This document shows positions 16,651 through 25,162 of a stretch of 56,160 bases of DNA, in pieces; positions within the stretch are counted from its first letter, which is position 1; the number at the start of each line of letters is the position of its first letter. The position numbers were made by a program, and so were the translations under genes. The DNA comes from Desulfobulbus sp. (GTDB lineage Bacteria > Desulfobacterota > Desulfobulbia > Desulfobulbales > Desulfobulbaceae), in the NCBI GenBank assembly GCA_028684915.1, contig JAQUEZ010000019.1, positions 1 to 56,160 on the forward strand. Reading direction: 5' to 3'. A model generated the notes under the pieces. The model was not told the origin of the DNA. It made no database searches and worked only from the letters and a program-made list of their open reading frames with translations.

Positions 16651-17762
16651 AATGTGCGGATGAGTTCCGTTCCAAGGCGGTGACCTCGCCGCTGGTGGAG
16701 GAGATCGGCCGCAGCCTGGAAAAACCTCTCCGGATCATGGAGGTCTGCGGCACCCACACCATGTCGATTTTTCGCCATGGGATTCGCTCCTTGCTGCCCG
16801 CTGGTATCACCTTGCTCTCCGGTCCCGGCTGTCCGGTCTGTGTTACTCCGGCCGGGCATATCGATGCCTTTCTTGCCGCAGCCGAACGGTCGGAGGTGAC
16901 CATTGCCACCTTTGGCGATCTCATTCGGGTTCCGGGTAGTCATGGTTCGCTGGCTGCCGCCCGGGCCCAGGGGGCACGGGTGGAGATTGTCTACTCGCCT
17001 ATTGATGCCCTCATGATGGCCCAAAAGGAGCCGGAGCGGATTGTCCTCTTTCCGGCTATCGGTTTTGAGACCACGGCGCCGACCATCGCTGCCACAATTC
17101 TCCAGGCCGAACGTCTCGGGATTGAGAATTTTGTCATTATCGCGGCCTGTAAGACCATGCCCCATGCCTTGGAAACCCTCATGGTCGATCCGGATCTGCA
17201 TATCGACGGTTTGCTCTGTCCCGGTCATGTCAGTGCCATTATCGGCAGCGATGCCTATCTGCCCTTTGCCGAGCGTCATCATCTGGCCTGTGCCGTGGCC
17301 GGCTTTGAACCGGCCGATATTCTCGCCGGTCTGTTGAGTTTGATGCGCCAGATCAATAGAGGTGAGCCGAGGGTGGAGAACTGTTACACCCGAGCGGTCA
17401 CCTCCGAAGGCAACAAAAATGCGCAAAAATTGATGAATCAGGTATTCCAAGCGGCGGACAGCCCTTGGCGTGGCCTGGGGACCATTCCTGGCAGCGGCCT
17501 GGTGCTGCGGCCGCAGTATCAGCGTTTTGATGCCATGATCCGCTTGGGGCTCACCGTGCAGCCGACCCTGGAGCCCAAAGGGTGTCGCTGCGGCGAGATC
17601 CTCAAGGGCCGGTTGTTGCCGCCGGACTGCCCGCTCTACGGTACAGCCTGCACGCCGTTGAATCCGGTCGGCCCTTGTATGGTCTCCAATGAAGGTACCT
17701 GCGCCGCCTATTACCGCTACAGCGGCCAGAAACGACGAACAGAACAAGCCGTATCATTGTAA
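16647..17762 (+). CDS. hypD: Hydrogenase iron-centre assembly protein HypD
   Basis: 371 residues. HypD is the 4Fe-4S scaffold on which Fe(CN)2CO is built. Conserved segments visible: MEVCGTHTMSIFRHG (about 30-45), SGPGCPVCVTP, FETTAPT, LCPGHVSAIIG, and the C-terminal Cys region CRCGEILKG..PPDCPLYG..CTP..GPCMVSNEGTC. It is translationally coupled to hypC, and hypE follows after 20 bases. Confidence 0.95.
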   Translation: MKCADEFRSKAVTSPLVEEIGRSLEKPLRIMEVCGTHTMSIFRHGIRSLLPAGITLLSGPGCPVCVTPAGHIDAFLAAAERSEVTIATFGDLIRVPGSHGSLAAARAQGARVEIVYSPIDALMMAQKEPERIVLFPAIGFETTAPTIAATILQAERLGIENFVIIAACKTMPHALETLMVDPDLHIDGLLCPGHVSAIIGSDAYLPFAERHHLACAVAGFEPADILAGLLSLMRQINRGEPRVENCYTRAVTSEGNKNAQKLMNQVFQAADSPWRGLGTIPGSGLVLRPQYQRFDAMIRLGLTVQPTLEPKGCRCGEILKGRLLPPDCPLYGTACTPLNPVGPCMVSNEGTCAAYYRYSGQKRRTEQAVSL

Positions 17763-17782
17763 AAACCCCACGTAAGGATCCC

Positions 17783-18799
17783 ATGAAAGCAGACTCGATT
17801 ATCAGTCTTGACCACGGCAGTGGCGGTTTAGCCAGCCAGAACCTGATCAGTGGCCTGTTCCTCAGGTATTTGCGCTCTCCCCAGCTGCATGATTTGGAAG
17901 ACTGTGCGATGCTTGGCGAATATGCCGGTCGTATCGCCTTTTCCACCGACAGTTATGTGGTGGACCCGCTCTTTTTCCCGGGCGGCGATATCGGCAAGTT
18001 GGCAGTTCACGGCACCATCAACGACTTGGCCATGCGCGGTGCCCGGCCCATTGCCCTGAGTCTTGCCCTGATCATCGAAGAGGGCTTTCCCTATGCCGAT
18101 CTGGAGCGGGTGATCGCCTCGGTTGCCGAGTGTTCCGAGGAGGCAGGCGTGGCCATTGTCACCGGTGACACCAAGGTGGTGCCTCGGGGTAAGGTGGATA
18201 AAATTTTCGTCAATACCAGCGGTATCGGTATTGCCTCGCACCGCCATGATATCTCCGGTAAGAAGGCGGCGCCCGGTGATGCGGTGATCATTTCCGGCAC
18301 CTTGGCAGATCATGGGATCACCATCATGAGCGCCCAGGCGGGCATGGCTATTGACGGTGATATCAAAAGCGACACCCAACCCCTGCATCGCTTGGTCGGT
18401 GCCATTCTGGAGGAGGGGAGCGGTTTAGTCCATGTGCTGCGCGATCCCACTCGGGGCGGTTTGGCGACCACTTTATGCGAGATTGCCCGTTCTTCCGGGG
18501 TGGATATTGTGCTGGAGGAAGAGCGGTTGCCCATCCGTGCTGCGGTGAACACCGCCTGCGAGATGATCGGCCTGGATCCGCTTTACCTGGCCAACGAGGG
18601 CAAGATGCTCATCATCTGTGACCGTGACGGAGCCGAGGAAATGCTGCAGTTGATTCGGCGCATGCCAGAGGGCCGCGAGGCCGCTCTCATCGGTTGGGTT
18701 GGGGAGCGAAGCGAGGGGCGGCTTAGCCTGATCACGCGTATCGGCGGATCTCGGCAACTGGAACCTCTTACTGGCCACCCTTTGCCGCGCATCTGTTAA
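17783..18799 (+). CDS. hypE: Thiocarboxamide dehydratase HypE
   Basis: 338 residues of the PurM/SelD-like fold. HypE accepts the carbamoyl group from HypF on its C-terminal Cys and dehydrates it with ATP to thiocyanate. The diagnostic tail PRIC with terminal Cys is present. Other conserved segments are LDHGSGG at the N-terminus, ATP-binding DSYVV and the GD region VTGDTKVV, and DPTRGGLAT. The tail distinguishes it from selenophosphate synthetase, which shares this fold and would otherwise fit the nearby selenoprotein. Ribosome site AAGGA. Confidence 0.95.
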   Translation: MKADSIISLDHGSGGLASQNLISGLFLRYLRSPQLHDLEDCAMLGEYAGRIAFSTDSYVVDPLFFPGGDIGKLAVHGTINDLAMRGARPIALSLALIIEEGFPYADLERVIASVAECSEEAGVAIVTGDTKVVPRGKVDKIFVNTSGIGIASHRHDISGKKAAPGDAVIISGTLADHGITIMSAQAGMAIDGDIKSDTQPLHRLVGAILEEGSGLVHVLRDPTRGGLATTLCEIARSSGVDIVLEEERLPIRAAVNTACEMIGLDPLYLANEGKMLIICDRDGAEEMLQLIRRMPEGREAALIGWVGERSEGRLSLITRIGGSRQLEPLTGHPLPRIC

Positions 18800-18827
18800 G
18801 TAGCTTTTTTAAGGAGATAATTTTAAC

Positions 18828-19214
18828 ATGCATGAACTATCGCTTGCGCAAAGTCTGCTCGATCAGTTGCTGAGCCTGGCCCGGGAACACCAGGCAGAGC
18901 GCATTCATCGGGTCTCGGTGACCATCGGCCCCTTTTCCGGCATTGTCCGCGACAGCTTTGAGTTCGGCTTCAATATTCTCAAAGAATCCCTGCCGCAAAC
19001 CAAGGACGCTGTTTTAGCGGTGGAAACGCCAGATCCGATATACGTCTGCCTGGACTGCAACAAGGTTTCGGTGATACCCTTTGCTCAACCCGGCGAATCC
19101 TCTGAAATGATCCTTGGCGGTGCCTACCCGAAAAAATGTCCCTGGTGCTGCTTAAACCGGCTTTCCCCCAAAGGGGGAACCGAACTCATCCTGAATCAAG
19201 TAGAAATGGAGTAG
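18828..19214 (+). CDS. hypA: Nickel-insertion protein HypA
   Basis: 128 residues. The start MHELSLAQSL carries the nickel ligand His2, and the Zn site is formed by CLDC and CPWC (VCLDCNKVS, KKCPWCCLN). HypA takes nickel from HypB for insertion into the large subunit. It is preceded by AAGGAGA and followed four bases later by hypB. It is slightly longer than common HypA (about 115) because of the loop between the two Cys pairs. Confidence 0.94.
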   Translation: MHELSLAQSLLDQLLSLAREHQAERIHRVSVTIGPFSGIVRDSFEFGFNILKESLPQTKDAVLAVETPDPIYVCLDCNKVSVIPFAQPGESSEMILGGAYPKKCPWCCLNRLSPKGGTELILNQVEME

Positions 19215-19218
19215 ACAC

Positions 19219-19929
19219 ATGTGTGATACCTGCGGCTGTCAATTGCACGAACATCATCAGCACGACACCAAGGTGGTCGAGGTGAACCGGAGCCTGCTGG
19301 AAGCCAATCAAAAACAGGCCCATTCCAATCGCCACCACATTGAATCGATGGGTGCCCTGGCCATCAACATGATTTCAAGCCCCGGCTCAGGCAAGACCAC
19401 TCTTCTTGAGCGAACCATCGAGGTGCTCAAAGATACGGTCAAGATTGGGGTGATTGAAGGGGATATCGAAACCGAGCGCGATGCCGACCGCATCCGCGCC
19501 AAGGGCATTCCAGCGGTGCAGCTGACCACCGGCGGGGCCTGTCATCTCGATGCCCCCATGGTCCACGGCGGACTGCATGTGCTTGAGCATTTAGGCAAAG
19601 GCGAGGGGTTTGACCTGATTTTTATTGAGAACGTGGGCAACCTGGTTTGTCCGTCCACCTTTGACCTGGGCGAGCACCGGCGGATAATTTTGCTCTCCGT
19701 GCCCGAGGGATCCGATAAGCCGGCCAAGTATCCGGCCACCTTTCGCGGGGCTGATCTGGTGCTGATCACCAAGGTGGACCTGTTGCCTCATTTTGATTTT
19801 TCCATGGCAGAGGCGAGGAAGGAAACCCAGACTCTCAAACCCGACGTGCCGATCATTGAGCTGTCCTCCACCACCGGCGAGGGTTTTGATCAATGGATCG
19901 AGTACCTGAAACAGATGCTGCGCAAATAA
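19219..19929 (+). CDS. hypB: Nickel-incorporation GTPase HypB
   Basis: 236 residues. The N-terminus MCDTCGCQLHEHHQHD holds the high-affinity nickel-site CxxCGC and extra His. The GTPase has a P-loop SSPGSGKT, Walker B-like IENVGNLVCP, and the base-specificity motif TKVDLL. It releases nickel to the hydrogenase with GTP hydrolysis. It is the last gene of the hypFCDEAB run; a strong hairpin follows. Confidence 0.95.
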   Translation: MCDTCGCQLHEHHQHDTKVVEVNRSLLEANQKQAHSNRHHIESMGALAINMISSPGSGKTTLLERTIEVLKDTVKIGVIEGDIETERDADRIRAKGIPAVQLTTGGACHLDAPMVHGGLHVLEHLGKGEGFDLIFIENVGNLVCPSTFDLGEHRRIILLSVPEGSDKPAKYPATFRGADLVLITKVDLLPHFDFSMAEARKETQTLKPDVPIIELSSTTGEGFDQWIEYLKQMLRK

Positions 19930-19951
19930 GCTGTTTTTAGAGGCTGTAGAT

Positions 19952-19990
19952 AACAACGGAACCATTGCGCTTGGCGATGGTTCCGTTGTT
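19952..19990. terminator. Bidirectional terminator between hypB and the DUF6515 gene
   Basis: A perfect 14-bp stem, AACAACGGAACCAT (19952-19965) with ATGGTTCCGTTGTT (19977-19990), and an 11-base loop. The T-rich flank is short, but the position between convergent genes fits a shared terminator. Confidence 0.7.
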
Positions 19991-20054
19991 GTTTGGGTAG
20001 GGTTTCTTGCTCCTTTTGCAGGAAGAGCAAAGGTGAGGCTGAGGTGCGTGTTCT

Positions 20055-20744
20055 TTATTGGGGGGTATTCTCCGGTAAGCCTGGGGCCAGTTGCTGTTCG
20101 GTCGGCAATCGGTCGTAGATCTCGCCGTTGGGGCCGATCCAGCGGTGACCATTGCGTTTAAGCACCACCGGAACCGCCCTGTTTGCTCCCCGGTGAGCCT
20201 GTATGGTCACCATGTCCGGGAGATCAAAGAGAGGTCTTGGTGGTGGAGGTGGCGGCATGGGCATTGGGTTGACAGGCGAGGGGACAACCTCATAACCCGA
20301 GTGTTCGTTTGTTTGCCGCCGATAAAAGACCTCTTCAAAGACAAAGAACGTCTCTGCGCCAACGGTTATGGTGGTGAAGCCCTCCGGTAAGGTGGCAATG
20401 AGCGCTCCTAACGGAGGAGGGACCACCTCGTACCGATCATCAATCCATGTATAAAAAAGGCCCTTGCTGAAGTAATAGCGCGGGGTTTGTAACGTTACTT
20501 CCTTGGCATCTTCCGGCAATATCAGGACGCTTCGCAGCGGATTGGTTGAGCATTTTCCTGCGGCAAAATGTTTTCCCGGTGGTGGTGGCATTGGCCCTGT
20601 ATCGGGTTCCGGCATGTAACTCAAGTCCTGTTCCGGTCCGAGTTCTCGACCCAGTGGATGGGCTGCGGTAATTGCAGGCCCGTTTAAAAGCAACGCCAGC
20701 CCCAGGCTGAGTACGCAGGCGGTCTGCGGTCGTCTGTGCTTCAT
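20055..20744 (-). CDS. Secreted DUF6515-like protein
   Basis: 229 residues with an N-terminal signal peptide (about 1-28, KHRRPQTACVLSLGLALLLN then AITAA). A central segment has the aromatic, Pro-rich pattern of DUF6515 proteins: YYFSKGLFYTW, YEVVPPPLGALIATLPEGFT, VFEEVFYRR, YEVVPSP. This is followed by a poly-Pro linker (MPMPPPPPPRP) and a short C-terminal domain. Function of the family is unknown; envelope or periplasmic location is predicted. It is preceded by AAGGAGG about ten bases from the ATG. Assigned by pattern only. Confidence 0.75.
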   Translation of the reverse strand: MKHRRPQTACVLSLGLALLLNGPAITAAHPLGRELGPEQDLSYMPEPDTGPMPPPPGKHFAAGKCSTNPLRSVLILPEDAKEVTLQTPRYYFSKGLFYTWIDDRYEVVPPPLGALIATLPEGFTTITVGAETFFVFEEVFYRRQTNEHSGYEVVPSPVNPMPMPPPPPPRPLFDLPDMVTIQAHRGANRAVPVVLKRNGHRWIGPNGEIYDRLPTEQQLAPGLPENTPQ

Positions 20745-20889
20745 AAATATCCTGCCTCCTTGCAGTCCTAAAGTTCACCCTCCCTTTTCCATCCCTGGAG
20801 AGAAAGGAATAGAGCGTATACTAAGGTTTTGTGGTGGTCGTCTTCAAGGGGGTATTTGTTCTAATATGCTTAAATAACGTAAAATTTTG

Positions 20890-20994
20890 TTATCCCCTTC
20901 GGGGGGAATCTCCAGTTTTCCCGGTCACAGGAGAGACGCTAGTAAAAAACGGCAGGGACAACAGGGGCTTCTGCTTGGCCCCACATCTTCCCTG
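20890..20994 (+). other. Candidate structured leader RNA
   Basis: The 318-base gap between 20745 and 21062 contains a run of hairpins on the + strand: CCCC-TTC-GGGG near 20893-20904, TCTCC/GGAGA around 20909-20935, and a two-tier stem CAGGGA (20953-20958)/TCCCTG (20989-20994) enclosing GGGGC (20964-20968)/GCCCC (20978-20982) with an asymmetric internal loop. It ends about 70 bases before the small gene at 21063. I match it to no known riboswitch. Confidence 0.4.
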
Positions 20995-21062
20995 TGGTAT
21001 AGACAGCGCGTACGCATTTGCAGTCTTTGCACGAGAACTAGGTCCAGAAAAGGAGTAGGGAG

Positions 21063-21395
21063 ATGGAGATTCATAAAATTGTCGTCACCGATCTCATCAT
21101 GAGCGGACGACTGTTTACGGAAGAAGGCTACGATTTGGAACAGAGCGCGGATAATCTTGCCGATATCAAGGGGCAGATTATCATGAATTTTATGCAGGAA
21201 CATTACCCCAAGGTTGAGGTCTATGCCGATATTGCAATCCAGAAGGAAGACCAGGGAAATCGTCCTTTAGAGGTTATGGCCTACAATGAGGGAGGGGAGA
21301 TTATTCGTGCGGCCTCTGAGGCGATTGCACAGCAACTTTCTACCCTGATTGCCGATGGGATTGCCGATGGTGCCTGGGTGGTGAGAGTGCAGTAA
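21063..21395 (+). CDS. Small conserved-looking protein of unknown function
   Basis: 110 residues, soluble and slightly acidic, with no Cys, signal peptide or membrane span. The composition and alternating pattern (IIMNFMQEHYPKVEVYADIA, then a long C-terminal helix) suggest a compact alpha/beta domain. I do not recognise it. The ATG has a strong GGAGTAGGAG ribosome site, and a structured leader lies upstream. It converges with the porin gene downstream. The good ribosome site and normal codon use make it a real gene. Confidence 0.72.
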   Translation: MEIHKIVVTDLIMSGRLFTEEGYDLEQSADNLADIKGQIIMNFMQEHYPKVEVYADIAIQKEDQGNRPLEVMAYNEGGEIIRAASEAIAQQLSTLIADGIADGAWVVRVQ

Positions 21396-21497
21396 TACGC
21401 GAAAAACAGGAGTTTTATCGGTTCTTCGAAACGTCGTTTTCGTGAAACAGCCGCGATAACGGCGTTTTGAACTTTGGCAATATGGTCCTTAGGGCTG

Positions 21498-22676
21498 TTA
21501 GAACTGAAAACCGATTTTTGTGGTGATGCTGTAGGCTTGGTCATCATCAAGGCCGTTACCCGTAGAATAGGTCCTGTCTTGATAGTATTCCAGGGAGAAG
21601 ATGGTGCGGTTGCGAAGCAGAATTGAGGCTCTGGTGGTGTAGCGTTCCTCGGGTAGAAAATGACAGAGGGTTTCGGAGGATCTCAAGTATCCCACCGCAA
21701 AGGTTGCGGGACGGCTGAGAAACTCGGTGCTGTAGGCCAGTTGGCTACTCCAGGCTGTCGGGTCGTTGTCCAGGCCGTTTTGTGAAAAATTTGCCATGCT
21801 GTCCCGACCTTCGATGGCATGGATATAGCCGCCGGTAAGGGTAAGTGCGTGGAAGTTGTAGCCCAGGGTCAGATTGACCGCGCCGACCTTCTCTGAGGTA
21901 TCGTATCCGGCCTGGGCAAAGGCTTGGGACATGCCGGTGGTATCGGCAATATCGTAAATCCAGCCCACGCCGGCGATGAAGCCCGTCTCCCGGTCCATGT
22001 CGTAGCGGTAGGAGAAGGGAGTTGACTCAAGTCCTGAATCGGTGGCAAGTAATTGCTCAAAGGCCGAGCCGGTTTTCCCCCCATCCAACCAATTCTGTTC
22101 GCTCAGCCAGGATGCGGTGCCTTGGGGCACTTCACCCACGCTAAGGTAAGAAGTCCGGCCCAAAGGGGTGAAAAATTGTTTGAACAACGGTGTGTAACCG
22201 CCTAAATACAGTTGAATCGGCTGAATAACGAGTTGCAAGCCGAACTCATCTTCCACATCGGTAAAGGGATGTTCGGTGAATCCGACTGGCACTTCCTCGC
22301 CGTCCCCAAAGGCCCATTGCAGCTGTTGATCACTGGCCAGGCAGCCATTGCGGCTGGGATCAATCGCCGAGCCGGTGAATTCGAATTCGTCGCGACAAAT
22401 TAAAGTATCATCGACGATTCGTCGACTGAGCTGGACAAATCGGCTGAAAGGACCTTTTTTGCGCCGAATATGTTTGCGGGATATTTTGGTGCGTGCGGGG
22501 GGGGGCGATGGACGATTGAAGCCAGGTGGGGCAGCCATAGGTGCATCTTGAGCAATACGTGCCTCAATTTGCTTTGGCGGACCATTTTTCGCCCATCCCG
22601 CGAAAGGAAACGCGAAGGACAACACCAGCCAACTCAGAGCAAGCGTTACAGACAACCGGAAAGTTCGTTTTGCCAT
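21498..22676 (-). CDS. Outer-membrane beta-barrel protein, LbtU-type porin-like
   Basis: 392 residues with a clear signal peptide (about 1-30, SVTLALSWLVLSFAFP, cleavage after GWA). The C-terminal half alternates aromatic and hydrophobic residues in short strands (VNLTLGYNFHALTLTGGYIH, ATFAVGYLRSS, RTIFSLEYYQDRTY) and the protein ends in Phe (TTKIGFQF), as outer-membrane barrels do. The barrel region and phrase PATFAVGY resemble LbtU-family siderophore porins, a tentative match. The N-terminal 120 residues are Pro/Arg-rich and may form a periplasmic linker. The ATG at 22676 is preferred over a TTG 27 bases upstream. Confidence 0.75.
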   Translation of the reverse strand: MAKRTFRLSVTLALSWLVLSFAFPFAGWAKNGPPKQIEARIAQDAPMAAPPGFNRPSPPPARTKISRKHIRRKKGPFSRFVQLSRRIVDDTLICRDEFEFTGSAIDPSRNGCLASDQQLQWAFGDGEEVPVGFTEHPFTDVEDEFGLQLVIQPIQLYLGGYTPLFKQFFTPLGRTSYLSVGEVPQGTASWLSEQNWLDGGKTGSAFEQLLATDSGLESTPFSYRYDMDRETGFIAGVGWIYDIADTTGMSQAFAQAGYDTSEKVGAVNLTLGYNFHALTLTGGYIHAIEGRDSMANFSQNGLDNDPTAWSSQLAYSTEFLSRPATFAVGYLRSSETLCHFLPEERYTTRASILLRNRTIFSLEYYQDRTYSTGNGLDDDQAYSITTKIGFQF

Positions 22677-22750
22677 CAGAATGTTTATTCCTAAACCTCG
22701 CAACCTGCGAATGAGGCAGGAAAATGTTTCATTTGCAACTCATTGCATGG

Positions 22751-23650
22751 TGATGGATTCGTAAAAAGCCAAAAACCACGAAGTGGCAGAGCGTAAAGAC
22801 AGTACTTTACAAAGATCGAAACCTTATTTACGAGGCGTTTTACGAAAACGACCAATGCAGGATAGATATTTTTTCTCCAGAATGCAAGCTCTGCCCTTGG
22901 AAAAGCGTTGCCCCCTCGTTCCACGGCCCCTCTTTTTTTGCAAAAAGGCGTTGCTTCAAGATTGATTTTTTTTTTTGAACAAGACCCTGCGGGCGGAGAA
23001 TGCGCATTCAAGGTAGCTAAAAGCTCCAAGTTGCGGTAAGGATAGCAGGTGCGATGTGATGGCGGCGTAAAAACTTTGATCGATTGCGTTGCCGCGTTTT
23101 TTCCGACGCTTGCTTGCCTCATGTGTGCCTTCGCGCCTGGCAAAATCTACTCCTGTATATCTGTGTTTTTACCTCGCCATATCTTAGAGTGTGATAGACT
23201 CGTAAAAGGGTGAAATCCGTGAAGTCCCGTATGATGGACAGGTAAAAAGCCTATCGCCATGCTGTGCTCATGACTAAGAACGCTCATTAAAGCGCCAGCC
23301 AGGGAGATTATCTGGAGGCGGCTTTTACCCTATTGACCGCGATGAGAAAGTGGCTCGGGTCAAAGAGATTGCCAAGCGGCGCGATAGGCGTGCATCGTCG
23401 ATGCCCAAGAGTCGAGTGACTCGTTTGATCCAGTATGCCGCCTATATTGCCCACTGCCCTCGGGGCGGGATAACCTGGGATGCAGGATTCGGGTATGACT
23501 GTACGACCGCCTGCGCACCCCTAACCGTGCGAGCGGCATCGGCCACCACCGGATTCGCAATTGGCTGAGAATAACAGCTCAATCTTCGTAATATACTGTA
23601 TTTGCAATATATATCACCTCGGATAGTGACTTTTTACGAGGCCATTCTAA
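22751..23650. repeat. Composite repeat region between porin and hydrolase genes
   Basis: A thousand bases without a convincing gene. It opens with GATGGATTCGTAAAAAGCC at 22753, contains element copy C at 23057-23215, then GATGGACAGGTAAAAAGCC near 23233, and ends with GACTTTTTACGAGGCCATT near 23628. These are diverged forms of the terminal arms of the dispersed element in both orientations, so the stretch looks like nested or decayed copies. An 83-residue Arg-rich frame at 23341-23568 has no ribosome site and no recognisable similarity. Confidence 0.6.
23057..23215 (+). repeat. Dispersed hairpin element, copy C
   Basis: Full 5' and central parts (TGATGGCGGCGTAAAAAC, GTTTTTACCTCGCCATAT). The terminal hairpin is damaged: it reads GATAGACTCGTAAAAGG, with the loop in the inverse orientation compared with the other copies. 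Confidence 0.75.
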
Positions 23651-23682
23651 TTCATTACCCCCACATTTAGAACATTACTTCC

Positions 23683-24528
23683 ATGGATCGTCCTGAAATT
23701 ACCCAACTCCTTTTCCACCCTGTCAAAGTTGCACAAAACACACCTCCTGAAGGGGTGATTGATTTTTCCGTCCCCATCGAAGATGAGGTGAATATCGCCT
23801 GTAGGTTGCACCACCACTCTCTGGAGCGTCCGACCCTAATTTTTTTTCATGGGAACGGTGAAATTATCCCCGACTACGACGAGGTCGGGCCTTGTTATGT
23901 CCAGGAAGGGATGAACTTTCTCGTGGCCGAGTACCGTGGCTACGGCTGGAGTACCGGCACTCCTCTGACCAGCACCTTCCTTCCGGACAGTAATGCAATT
24001 TTTCTCTTTGCCGCCAACTGGCTCAAAGAGCAGGGATACACCGGGGCAATTTTTGTCATGGGCCGTTCTCTGGGCAGTGCCTGCGCCATTGATGTGGCCG
24101 TTAATCACATCGACATGCTCTGCGGCCTGATCATTGATTCCGGTTTTGCCCGTACCTTGCCGCTTGCCAAAATGCTTGGGGTTGATCTTGAGGCCATGGG
24201 GATCTCGGAAGAAGAGAGCTTCAACAACGGCGGGAAGATCGGTGCGTTCACCAAACCCACCTTCATTTTTCACGGTCAGTACGACCAGTTGATTCCGTTG
24301 TGGCAGGCGGAAACCCTGCAGGCCGAGTGTGGCGCCAGGAGCAAGGAGTTCCAGATCATACCCGGGGCGGATCACAATTCGCTCATTGCCATGATCGGAC
24401 AGCTGTATTTCCAGGCAATCAAGAAATTTGTCGAACAGGCAGCCGGGCTTGCTCCCGACTGGCGACAACGTCGGCGTCAATTCAAGGCCGAGCAGGCCGC
24501 GAAAAACGAGGAACTCAATGGTCGGTAA
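23683..24528 (+). CDS. Alpha/beta hydrolase
   Basis: 281 residues with the serine hydrolase fold: oxyanion region FFHGNGE (about 49-55), nucleophile elbow GRSLGS (Ser near 129), acid in HGQYDQLIP and catalytic His in PGADHNSLI. No signal peptide, so cytoplasmic. It resembles FrsA/BAAT-type or COG1073 hydrolases; the substrate is unknown. The C-terminal 35 residues are charged and helical (RQRRRQFKAEQAAKNEE). The stop lies inside the start of the dCMP deaminase gene, suggesting coupled translation. Confidence 0.85.
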   Translation: MDRPEITQLLFHPVKVAQNTPPEGVIDFSVPIEDEVNIACRLHHHSLERPTLIFFHGNGEIIPDYDEVGPCYVQEGMNFLVAEYRGYGWSTGTPLTSTFLPDSNAIFLFAANWLKEQGYTGAIFVMGRSLGSACAIDVAVNHIDMLCGLIIDSGFARTLPLAKMLGVDLEAMGISEEESFNNGGKIGAFTKPTFIFHGQYDQLIPLWQAETLQAECGARSKEFQIIPGADHNSLIAMIGQLYFQAIKKFVEQAAGLAPDWRQRRRQFKAEQAAKNEELNGR

Positions 24529-25012
24529 ACGGGAAGGCTACCTCTCCTGGGACGAATACTTCATGTCGGTTGCCATTCTCTCCGGCAAACGCTCGAAAGA
24601 TCCCAACACCCAGGTCGGTGCCTGCGTGGCCAATAGTCAGAATAAAATTGTTGGGGTGGGCTACAATGGCTTTCCCTGGGGGTGTTCGGATGATGAACTC
24701 CCCTGGGCACGCGAAGGCGAGTATCTCGATACCAAATATCCCTACGTCTGCCATGCCGAACTGAATGCAGTCTTGAATTCGATTACCTATGATCTGCGCG
24801 ATTGCCGACTTTATGTGGCCCTGTTTCCATGCAATGAATGCACCAAGGTCATCATCCAGGCCGGTATTCGCGAAATCATTTACCTCTCGGACAAATACAA
24901 GGAGAGCGATTCTGTCCGGGCCTCTAAAATAATGCTCGAAAAGTCCAAGACCATCTATCGCCAATTTACCCCCTCTCGGGAATCAATCGTCCTCCACTTT
25001 ACTGTGGAATGA
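24518..25012 (+). CDS. Deoxycytidylate (dCMP) deaminase
   Basis: 164 residues of the zinc cytidine-deaminase fold: Zn ligands His in CHAEL with catalytic Glu, and PCNEC. The segment SKDPNTQVGACV and YNGFPWGCSD is typical of dCMP deaminases, which make dUMP for thymidylate synthesis. The start is the ATG at 24518, 5 bases after GAGGAA and overlapping the hydrolase stop. A longer frame to 24428 only covers hydrolase sequence. Confidence 0.9.
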   Translation: MVGKREGYLSWDEYFMSVAILSGKRSKDPNTQVGACVANSQNKIVGVGYNGFPWGCSDDELPWAREGEYLDTKYPYVCHAELNAVLNSITYDLRDCRLYVALFPCNECTKVIIQAGIREIIYLSDKYKESDSVRASKIMLEKSKTIYRQFTPSRESIVLHFTVE

Positions 25013-25162
25013 TCCCAACGACTTTGCCGAGTACCGTTTATTGGTGAGACCTCTCAACTCATCTTCTTGGAGAAGCTGTTTTGTGTAACCGACTACTGGA
25101 TCAATGCTCGATACCGATCCAACACTTCCAGCCTCTCCATGCAGAGAAAACAAGGAAACTGA

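Noticed and set aside
17783..18799. Selenophosphate synthetase (selD) instead of hypE
   Set aside because: The C-terminal PRIC with terminal Cys and its place among hypFCD and hypAB identify HypE, despite the shared fold and the nearby selenoprotein.
20830..21060. Known riboswitch (glycine, cobalamin, moco or c-di-GMP type)
   Set aside because: The conserved core sequences of these classes are not present; only generic hairpins are seen.
23341..23568. Arg-rich 70-80 codon frame in the composite repeat region
   Set aside because: No ribosome site, odd composition and no recognisable domain; may be a relic.
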